From Actinoalloteichus hymeniacidonis (GTDB lineage: Bacteria; Actinomycetota; Actinomycetes; Mycobacteriales; Pseudonocardiaceae), in assembly GCF_014203365.1 (NCBI RefSeq), contig NZ_JACHIS010000001.1, positions 868,001 to 932,000 on the forward strand: a stretch of 64,000 bases of DNA, given 5' to 3'. The notes beneath the pieces were generated by a model that did no database searches, was not told where the DNA came from, and was given only the letters and a program-made list of their open reading frames with translations. The position numbers and the translations under genes were made by a program. This document shows, piece by piece, positions 57,722 through 64,000 of this stretch (positions within the stretch are counted from its first letter, which is position 1; the number at the start of each line of letters is the position of its first letter).

Positions 57722-58387
57722 TCAGGGCCTACTCGGCGGTGTCCTGCGGTTGAACTGGGCCTGTTGTTCCACGACCGTTCGCCGCTGGCCTGCATCCGAG
57801 GCAGGTCCGTCGCCCGGCGCTGCCGGTCGAACGACCTTGCCCGTCGGCTTGCGGACGACCGGCGCTGCCGCGTGTGGTGCCTTCGACGCGGGCCGAGGCC
57901 GGTCGGCGACCGGGGTCTCACCGTCGAACGAGGTCTCGTCGACCGGGAGAGGCGGGACCACGGTGCCCGTGACCTCGGTGACGCCTGGAGCGGGTGGTCC
58001 GCCGGCCGCAGTCCCGGCCCGGCGCCTGCCACTCCGCGAGCCTGCCTCGACGGTGGCCGAGCCTCGGGTCCAGGGGAAGACGAATCGGCCTGCGGCCCGA
58101 CGCCGGTTGCGAGGCGCCTCGCCATCGCCGATCAGATGCCGGTGCGCCAGCATCCAGACGTTGCACGGCCAGCGTCGGCGCCGCCAACCGGACGGGCACG
58201 CCCGGCACCGGCCGTCCCCATCGGGTTGGTGCACGGTGAGCAGCAGCCGCCAGCCGTCGGCCAACCGTTGTAGCTCGGCGCGGGCCAACGGCAGCAGGGC
58301 GTCGGAATCCTCGCGGTTCGCGGCCTGATCGAGGTGGGTGAGCCGCGCGAGCACCGCGTGTCGCAGGGCCTTGTCGGCTGCGGTCAT
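57722..58387 (-). CDS. Conserved actinobacterial protein with Cys/Trp-rich motif
   Basis: A 221-residue protein I recognise only as a conserved unknown. Residues 1-45 are helical (ALRHAVLARLTHLDQAAN); residues 50-95 contain the motif CRACPSGWRRRRWPC and WMLAHRHL, reminiscent of a zinc or nucleic-acid site; the rest is a disordered Pro/Arg-rich tail. The start ATG overlaps the upstream gene's stop by 4 nt (ATGA). The role is unknown. Confidence 0.6.
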   Translation of the reverse strand: MTAADKALRHAVLARLTHLDQAANREDSDALLPLARAELQRLADGWRLLLTVHQPDGDGRCRACPSGWRRRRWPCNVWMLAHRHLIGDGEAPRNRRRAAGRFVFPWTRGSATVEAGSRSGRRRAGTAAGGPPAPGVTEVTGTVVPPLPVDETSFDGETPVADRPRPASKAPHAAAPVVRKPTGKVVRPAAPGDGPASDAGQRRTVVEQQAQFNRRTPPSRP

Positions 58388-58788
58388 GGGCGTCGGTTCC
58401 CCGCCGTCCGGGCCGCCCGGTCCAGGGTGCTGCGCAGGCGTCGGGTCTGCCTGGCGGAGAGCACCGCGCCCGCTCCCGGCGGCGGCACGACGGCCACCTC
58501 GCCGTCGTCGACGAGCACGGTGACGGAGCGGTCGCGGCCGAAGGGATCGTGACAGGCGACCCACCAGGCCCGATCGTCGTCCGCCCGAACGTCGGCGGGT
58601 TCGAGGGCGCTCGCGGTCGCGATGCCGGTCGCCACCTCGTCGGTGGTCGTCGACTCCTGCGGCGTCGCAGGAGTCGGAATCGATGGTGAGGAAGCGTGTC
58701 GCTCAGTTGAGTTGTCCACCACATCCATCGTCGGGACATCGGCTGCGACACGCAGCGACTTCACCCCTACGCGGGAAAGTTCACCCAT
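58384..58788 (-). CDS. Conserved hypothetical protein
   Basis: A 134-residue protein: a disordered Ser/Thr/Glu-rich N-terminus (about 1-65) and a folded C-terminal part with WWVACHDPFGRDRSVTVLVDDGEVAVVPPPG, then a helical basic end. No family known to me. Coupled by 4 nt to the next gene; the two probably work together. The first ATG has no obvious ribosome binding site, and an ATG at 58728 is an alternative. Confidence 0.6.
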   Translation of the reverse strand: MGELSRVGVKSLRVAADVPTMDVVDNSTERHASSPSIPTPATPQESTTTDEVATGIATASALEPADVRADDDRAWWVACHDPFGRDRSVTVLVDDGEVAVVPPPGAGAVLSARQTRRLRSTLDRAARTAGNRRP

Positions 58789-58965
58789 TTGACGTAGTCG
58801 TTCTGGGCTGAACGGGGCTTTCTAGACCGAGATCACAAATTCGATCGCCACCAGCTCGGTTTTCGGCCGTACATAGGCTTAGACTGATGGCGGCGGCTCG
58901 CTCCCGGTGACCCCCAGGCTGGTTGAGCGAGCCGCCCCTAGCGTCTGACGCCGACGCTGATCTCG

Positions 58966-60084
58966 TCAGTCTCCGACGACCTCGCCGACATCGACGTAGT
59001 CCATCGAATGTGCCTGGCCCACCGCCGCATTGACCAGCGTCCCCTGGTGCACGTTGAGCCCGCCCGCCAGTGAGCGATCCGAGGCACAGGCCGCCCGCCA
59101 GCCCCGGTCGGCCAGTTTCGTCACATAGGGCAGTGTCACGTTCGTGAGCGCGTGTGTGGAGGTGTGTGGAACCGCGCCCGGCATGTTCGTCACGCAGTAG
59201 AAGAGCGAGTCATGTACCCGGAACGTCGGGTCATCGTGGCTGGTGGGGCGCGAGTCGGCGAAACAGCCGCCCTGGTCGATGGAGATGTCCACCAGGACCG
59301 AGCCCGGACGCATCCTGGCCACCAGTTCGTTGTCGATGAGCTTCGGGGCCCGGGCGCCCGGCACCAACACCGCGCCGATGACGAGATCGGCCTCCACGAC
59401 GGCCTGTTCGATCGTGTAGCTGTTGGCCGTGATGGTGCGCATCGTGCCGCCGTGGATCCCGTCGATCTCTCTGAGCCGGGCGACGTTGGTGTCCAGCAGC
59501 TCGACGTCGGCGCGGAGACCGACCGCGATGGTTGCGGCATTGAGCCCCGCGACACCACCGCCGATGACGACCACCCGCGCGGGTGCCACCCCCGGCACGC
59601 CGCTGGGCAGGATGCCCCGCCCGCCTGCCGGGCGCAGCAGCGAGTTGATGCCCACCATGGGCGCCAGCCTGCCCGCGACCTCCGACATGGGCGCCAGCAA
59701 CGGCAGCGTCCGATCCTCGGTCTGCACCGTCTCGTAGGCGATGCCGGTGACACCGGAGGCCAGTACCGCCTCGGTCAGCGCTCGGTCACCCGCGAGATGG
59801 AGATAGGTGAACAACACCTGTTCGGAGCGCAACCTCGGATACTCCTCGGGAAGCGGCTCCTTCACCTTCAGTACCAGGTCGCCCTCGGCCCACACGGCCT
59901 CCGGCGAGTCGACGATCTTGGCGCCTGCGGTGGCGTAGTCGGCGTCGGAGATCCCCGAACCGACGCCTGCCCCGCTCTCCACCAGCACCTCGTGGCCTCG
60001 ACCGGTGAGTTCGTTGACGCCTGCGGGTGTGAGGGCGACCCGGTATTCGTGATTCTTGATCTCGCGGGGTACGGCGATCCGCAT
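58966..60084 (-). CDS. ald: Alanine dehydrogenase
   Basis: NAD-dependent reversible deamination of L-alanine to pyruvate, also used for redox balancing. It has 372 residues. Seen: MRIAVPREIKNHEYRVALTP (substrate-binding Lys/Arg region), LKVKEPLPEEY, FTYLHLAGDRALTEAVL, VVVIGGGVAGLNAATIA (NAD-binding), and CVTNMPGAVPHTSTHALTN. ATG 60084 has GGAGGG upstream. The PucR regulator gene upstream on the same strand is probably its activator, as AdeR is for ald in Bacillus. Confidence 0.95.
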   Translation of the reverse strand: MRIAVPREIKNHEYRVALTPAGVNELTGRGHEVLVESGAGVGSGISDADYATAGAKIVDSPEAVWAEGDLVLKVKEPLPEEYPRLRSEQVLFTYLHLAGDRALTEAVLASGVTGIAYETVQTEDRTLPLLAPMSEVAGRLAPMVGINSLLRPAGGRGILPSGVPGVAPARVVVIGGGVAGLNAATIAVGLRADVELLDTNVARLREIDGIHGGTMRTITANSYTIEQAVVEADLVIGAVLVPGARAPKLIDNELVARMRPGSVLVDISIDQGGCFADSRPTSHDDPTFRVHDSLFYCVTNMPGAVPHTSTHALTNVTLPYVTKLADRGWRAACASDRSLAGGLNVHQGTLVNAAVGQAHSMDYVDVGEVVGD

Positions 60085-60206
60085 AGCTGGTTCCCTCCAC
60101 TGGTGAGCAGGCGAACTGATCGGCGGGTCCGCCCTCGTGGGAGTCACGATGCTGTCTGGCGCGCGTGCCTGTCATCGTTCCCGTGGCACGTCGGATCGGT
60201 GATCCG

Positions 60207-61859
60207 TTAGTCCTGCGCGGACAACGGACCGATCCCGGGGCGGGCCCAACGCCGGATCGTGAGCTGCATCAGCAGGGCTAATCGCACATCCGGGTCAGTC
60301 AGATCGAGATCGATCACCGCCTGGAGTCGTTTGAGTCGATAGCGCAGGGTGTTGGGATGAATCCCGAGCTCCGACCCGGCCGTCCTCGGGTCACCGGGGT
60401 GCCGCAACCAGGCGAACAGGGTGGGCACGTGCTGGGTGCCGTGTCGGGTGTCGTGGGCCGCCAACACGGCCAACGGGCCGAGATCGGTGAGATCTGCCCG
60501 AGCCGCTGTCGAGGCGAGTCGATGCAGGGACACCGCAGGCCACACCTCCTCCCACACCGCGACGACACCGGGCAACAACTCGGACCGCAACAGACCCAGC
60601 AGCTCGGCGGCCTGTTCCCTGGACCGAGGCAGCTCGCCCGGCTCTACCGGGGTGCCCACCGTGAAGGCGATCGAGTCCGAGTCGGCGGTATTCACCGGGA
60701 GAGCGCGTAACGCGGCCCGCCCGTCGGCGCCCGCCTGCACCACGGCGTAGAGCACCCCGCTCGATTCGGCGACCACGGGCGAGCGTCCGATCCCCCTGGC
60801 CACCTGCTCCTTCAGCGCCAGCCAGCTGCCCTCCGACTCCGGCGTGGTCGCCGGGAACCGGGGAGCGATCGCCACGACCCGATACCGACCCGAATCGCAA
60901 CCCAACTCAGCGGCGGCCGCCTGCCAGCCCTCGCCGCCGTGTAACAACAGTCGCACCCGTTCCTGATGTCGGGCCGCCTCGGCATCCACGGTGGCCCGCC
61001 AGCGCAACAGACGCAGCGCCACCACCGGCCCGGCGTCGGCGAAGGCCAGGGCCCGTTCCGGGATGACCGGGTCCGGAACCACGGCCCACATCGACCCGAG
61101 CAGCTCGCCGCCCATCCGGATCGGCACGATCAGCCGAGGAAGGGTGCCATCCGGCTGCGCGGGCTCGAAGATCGCACTCTGCCCACGACTGAGCTTGCGG
61201 AACACTCCGCGCGACCGGAATCGCGCCAGCACATCGTGGGGTACGCGGCGACCCATGATGGTGTCGACCCTGGCCTGGTCCGTCCGGTCCTGCCGCGCCG
61301 AATACGCCACGACCCGCGACTGGGCGTCCTCGATGGTCACCGGCGCATCCACCACCGCCGCCACCGCATCGGCCAGCGTGAACAGATCGCCCGTCGCCGC
61401 CCCATGATCACCCCGACCATCGGCCGCCTCGGAGTCCGCCAGCATCGCCGCGTCCAGAACGGTGCGGAGCAGCCAGGTGATCTGCGCCCAGCCCGCCTCC
61501 GGTGACACCTCCACCAACGCGGTGCCCAACCGTTCGGCCAGCTCGCGCAGCTCCGGCTCCCGCGTGAAGGGCGGTTTGAGCAGCACCCCGGCGCCCTGTT
61601 GCTGGGCGCAGAGCTTGATCAGGTCGGCCGCATGCTCGGTCCTCGTCACCGCCACCCCCAGGACCAACTCGCCCGGGGCGGGCAGGTGCAGACTCGTCCC
61701 CTCCGCGATGGCGATGTCCACGACCTGACTGCCCAGCCCCGTGGCGGAGCGCACCCGCAGCAGGGTGGAGCTCATCCGATCCACCACCCCCGACACCGTG
61801 ACCATCCGGCCTCCCGCGTTGCCGCCCGTGCCGCGTCCGCCCCGTTGCGGACCGGTCAT
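60207..61859 (-). CDS. PucR-family regulator (AdeR-like)
   Basis: A 550-residue PucR/CdaR-type regulator: an N-terminal PucR domain (about 20-140), a central GGDEF-like sensor region (about 300-430), and the C-terminal helix-turn-helix (DPRTAGSELGIHPNTLRYRLKR, split around residue 510, with VIDLDLTDPDVRLALLMQL). In Bacillus a regulator of this type activates ald, and mycobacterial PruR of the same family controls proline catabolism. Its place immediately upstream of ald supports alanine control. ATG 61859 starts at the likely N-terminus. Confidence 0.85.
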   Translation of the reverse strand: MTGPQRGGRGTGGNAGGRMVTVSGVVDRMSSTLLRVRSATGLGSQVVDIAIAEGTSLHLPAPGELVLGVAVTRTEHAADLIKLCAQQQGAGVLLKPPFTREPELRELAERLGTALVEVSPEAGWAQITWLLRTVLDAAMLADSEAADGRGDHGAATGDLFTLADAVAAVVDAPVTIEDAQSRVVAYSARQDRTDQARVDTIMGRRVPHDVLARFRSRGVFRKLSRGQSAIFEPAQPDGTLPRLIVPIRMGGELLGSMWAVVPDPVIPERALAFADAGPVVALRLLRWRATVDAEAARHQERVRLLLHGGEGWQAAAAELGCDSGRYRVVAIAPRFPATTPESEGSWLALKEQVARGIGRSPVVAESSGVLYAVVQAGADGRAALRALPVNTADSDSIAFTVGTPVEPGELPRSREQAAELLGLLRSELLPGVVAVWEEVWPAVSLHRLASTAARADLTDLGPLAVLAAHDTRHGTQHVPTLFAWLRHPGDPRTAGSELGIHPNTLRYRLKRLQAVIDLDLTDPDVRLALLMQLTIRRWARPGIGPLSAQD

Positions 61860-62004
61860 CGGGTTGTTCCTCGGTGGTCGGGCGCATACCCGTCGACCCT
61901 CGTGCTGTGCGTGGTGACTGCGGAGGATAAATGCTTCGCCGCCGACCCCGTGGCGGGTTTCCCCCACCGGGTGTCGCCGACCGGTTCGTGGATGGGCCTC
62001 GCGG

Positions 62005-62340
62005 CTACGTCAGCAGGATCCAGCCGAGCCCGAGCAGTCCCAGCAACACGGTGGCGGCGGTGAAGAGCATCGGCAGGCGTCCGCTGGGCAGCGGCTCCGC
62101 CCGATGCAGCCGCTCGGCCGTCCGGCGATAGCGACGCAGCGTCAGCAACAGCAGGCCACCGGTCCCGGCCGCAGCAGAGACGGCCAGCACCGTGGCCACC
62201 ACCGCGTTGATCTCCGCCGCCAGCCGGACCAACGCCAGCGACAGAACGACGAAGGCCAGCGCGGTGCGTCGCCACGACAGGGCGGTCCGTTCGGCCTGCG
62301 CCAAATCCCAGACCTCGACCGGCGGCGGGCCAGGTGTCAT
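62005..62340 (-). CDS. DUF202 membrane protein, gene 2 of pair
   Basis: A 111-residue membrane protein with three helices (about 25-45, 48-68 and 90-110). The N-terminal AQAERTALSWRRTALAF matches the DUF202 start. The start ATG overlaps the upstream DUF202 stop by 4 nt (ATGA). It may associate with its neighbour; the function is unknown. Confidence 0.75.
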   Translation of the reverse strand: MTPGPPPVEVWDLAQAERTALSWRRTALAFVVLSLALVRLAAEINAVVATVLAVSAAAGTGGLLLLTLRRYRRTAERLHRAEPLPSGRLPMLFTAATVLLGLLGLGWILLT

Positions 62341-62735
62341 CGCTCCACCACGAGAACGACGAGGATGAACACTCCGAAGGCAAGCGACACGCTCACCAGC
62401 AGCACCCCGGCCGACAACGCGGGCAACGGCGAGCCGGTGCGCAACGCCCGCTCCGCCGCGATCCACCGCAGCAGCCCGAACACGCCGGTGGCCATCCCCG
62501 CGACCACCAGGGCGAGCGCGAGCAGCAGGTACGACGTGCGATCGGGGGCCAGTACATCCAGCCCCACACCGCCTGCGGTCAAGGCCATCGCGGTCCGCAG
62601 CCAGGCCAGGAACGTTCGCTCATTGGCCAGACTGAACCTCGGATCGGGCTCCGCGCCGACGCCGTATACCCGCCGTGGCCTGCGGAGCCGTTCCCGTCCC
62701 ATGCCGGTCACCGTAACGCCGTCGGACACCGGCAT
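62337..62735 (-). CDS. DUF202 membrane protein, gene 1 of pair
   Basis: About 132 residues, with a conserved ANERTFLAWLRTAMALTAGGVGLD block that defines the DUF202/YidH group, and three transmembrane helices. Start uncertain: ATG 62735 or ATG 62702. Members are often encoded as tandem pairs like this one. No catalytic residues seen. Confidence 0.78.
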   Translation of the reverse strand: MPVSDGVTVTGMGRERLRRPRRVYGVGAEPDPRFSLANERTFLAWLRTAMALTAGGVGLDVLAPDRTSYLLLALALVVAGMATGVFGLLRWIAAERALRTGSPLPALSAGVLLVSVSLAFGVFILVVLVVER

Positions 62736-62808
62736 GGGCGCGTCCGTGCCTCGACCAGCGGTAGGGGCACAGACGTGATCCACCCACCGTCGGGTTAGCG
62801 TGGCTCTC

Positions 62809-63969
62809 GTGCAGCATGAGGTGAACGGCCCAGAACGCGCCGTCAGCGTATGGAGTCCGTCACTGGTGTGGTTGCTGGTCGGCACCCTGGCGGTGTTCCC
62901 CGGCTTCTTCCTGTTGTTGTCCGTTGTCCCGCAATACGCGGCGGCGGGCGGCGCGGGCCCCTTCGGCGCGGGTGCGGGCACCGGCGTGTTCATGGCCACT
63001 ACGGTCGGCATCCAGCTGTTCATGCCCAAGCTGTTGGTCAGGTTCGGCTATCGACCGATGCTGGCGGCGGGCGTGGTGCTCCTCGGCGCGCCGACGGCGC
63101 TGCTCGTGCCCTACGACGCGCTCTGGATCATCCTGCTGACCAACGCGGTTCGCGGTCTGGGATTCGGGATCGTCACCGTGGCCTTCTCCGCGCTGGTGGC
63201 CGAGCTGGTGCCGCCGCAACGGCGCGGCCAGGGCGCAGGCCTGTACGGCGGAGTGGTGGGCGTGGCCGGAGTCGCCGGGCTGCCCCTCGGGGTGTGGCTG
63301 GCGGGCGAGGTCGGCTATGCCTCCGTGTTCCTGCTCGCCACGGTGCTGCCCTTGCTCGCGCTGTTCACCCTGCCCGCGATGCGCGCGCCCGCCGCCGCGG
63401 TCGACACCAAGCGTCGCGGGGTGCTCCGGGGCCTGCTCGACGGCGGACTGCGTCGGCCCTTCCTGTTGTTGCTCGCCTTCTCGCTGTCCTCCGGCGCGGT
63501 GGTCACCTTCGTTCCGCTCTCCGCAGCCGACACCGCAGGCCTGGCCTCGTTGGCACTGCTCGTCCAGCAGGTCTGCGCCGCAGGTTCCCGCTGGGGTGCG
63601 GGCCTGCTGGGCGACCGCTTCGGCAACGGGAGATTGCTGGCTCCCGCCGTGCTGGCCGGGGTGACGGGCCTGGCGCTGACGGCCTGGACCTCGGGTCCGT
63701 TGCTGTTGGTGGGCATGGTGCTGTTCGGCCTGGGCTTCGGCGCGGCGCAGAACGCGACGATGGTGGTCATGCTGCATCGGGTCGACCGGGAGGGCTTCGG
63801 TGCGGTCAGCACGCAGTGGAACATCGCCTTCGACGCGGGCACCGGCCTCGGCGCCTCGGCGATCGGGCTGATCGTGCAGCTTGCGGGCTTCGAGATGGGC
63901 TTCGCCGCGGCCGCTGCGCTGTTGGCCGTCACCCTCGGCGGCGCCGTGGTGGACCGCACCGCCCGTTGA
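62809..63969 (+). CDS. Major facilitator superfamily transporter
   Basis: A 386-residue MFS permease with about twelve hydrophobic helices. Seen: MPKLLVRFGYRPML (loop 2-3 type motif) and GAGLLGDRFGNGRLL (loop 8-9 type motif). A drug- or metabolite-efflux role is likely, but the substrate cannot be told. GTG 62809 lies 7 nt after TAGCGT and has no Shine-Dalgarno, so it is probably leaderless; GTG 62800 is also in frame. The stop is 31 bases before the window's end. Confidence 0.85.
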   Translation: MQHEVNGPERAVSVWSPSLVWLLVGTLAVFPGFFLLLSVVPQYAAAGGAGPFGAGAGTGVFMATTVGIQLFMPKLLVRFGYRPMLAAGVVLLGAPTALLVPYDALWIILLTNAVRGLGFGIVTVAFSALVAELVPPQRRGQGAGLYGGVVGVAGVAGLPLGVWLAGEVGYASVFLLATVLPLLALFTLPAMRAPAAAVDTKRRGVLRGLLDGGLRRPFLLLLAFSLSSGAVVTFVPLSAADTAGLASLALLVQQVCAAGSRWGAGLLGDRFGNGRLLAPAVLAGVTGLALTAWTSGPLLLVGMVLFGLGFGAAQNATMVVMLHRVDREGFGAVSTQWNIAFDAGTGLGASAIGLIVQLAGFEMGFAAAAALLAVTLGGAVVDRTAR

Positions 63970-64000
63970 GACAGCCGGTGGATGAACCGATCGGGCGGCC

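Overview
The window is high-GC actinobacterial chromosome, most likely from the order Pseudonocardiales. The strongest evidence is the left third. The order rsgA-aroA, SRAP, ybaK, sigR/sigH-rsrA, a 24-residue bL37 ribosomal protein, pdtaS, whiB1, diacylglycerol kinase, small membrane protein, GNAT and a histidine phosphatase follows, with local differences, the Rv3228-Rv3214 neighbourhood of Mycobacterium tuberculosis as I recall it. A fused 2-oxoglutarate dehydrogenase (Kgd type) with a DUF6104 gene beside it, a type I-E-like CRISPR repeat and several apparently leaderless genes fit the same group. I saw no rRNA or tRNA genes. Genus-level identity is not established.

Layout. 0.2-6.5 kb: proline catabolism (pruA), two related lipoproteins facing each other, and the coupled pair aroA-rsgA. 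7-15.9 kb: two tandem SRAP proteins, an alpha/beta hydrolase, ybaK, the thiol-stress sigma factor with its anti-sigma factor and a SigR-type promoter, bL37, the PdtaS sensor kinase, WhiB1 with a CRP-like site, a lipid kinase, a membrane protein and a GNAT. 15.9-24.2 kb: hydrolase, phosphatase, RmlC-like epimerase, malic enzyme, a five-PAS GGDEF-EAL protein and an orphan sensor-domain membrane protein. 24.3-31.5 kb: a branched-polyamine synthase homologue, a four-gene OpuC-type osmoprotectant transporter, a secreted protein and an L,D-transpeptidase.

32-42.9 kb is the histidine utilisation region: an IclR regulator divergent from hutH-hutU, then an M20 amidohydrolase, hutF and hutI. The two halves are separated by a 2.5 kb accessory insert. 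It holds a helical 84-residue protein, a protein with a C-terminal CdiA-like nuclease domain and a probable immunity protein, with their own promoter, plus one unrecognised proline-rich protein. 43.1-43.5 kb holds an eight-repeat CRISPR array with no cas genes in the window. 43.6-47.3 kb is accessory: a serine beta-lactamase-like hydrolase divergent from a PadR regulator across a perfect palindrome, a C45-type Ntn-hydrolase, and the remains of a second toxin-immunity-type cassette (a truncated helical ORF and a frameshifted, probably immunity-like gene).

47.4-64 kb returns to housekeeping: DUF6104, kgd with a U-tract terminator, a fused full-length ABC exporter, an ABC-2 exporter pair whose ATPase carries a Q/G/P-rich tail, two conserved unknowns, alanine dehydrogenase with a PucR regulator, two DUF202 membrane proteins and an MFS transporter. 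The most rewarding places to look again are the insert at 36.4-38.9 kb, the decayed cassette at 46.8-47.3 kb, the CRISPR array, the open frame upstream of sigR, and the PadR palindrome with its neighbours.
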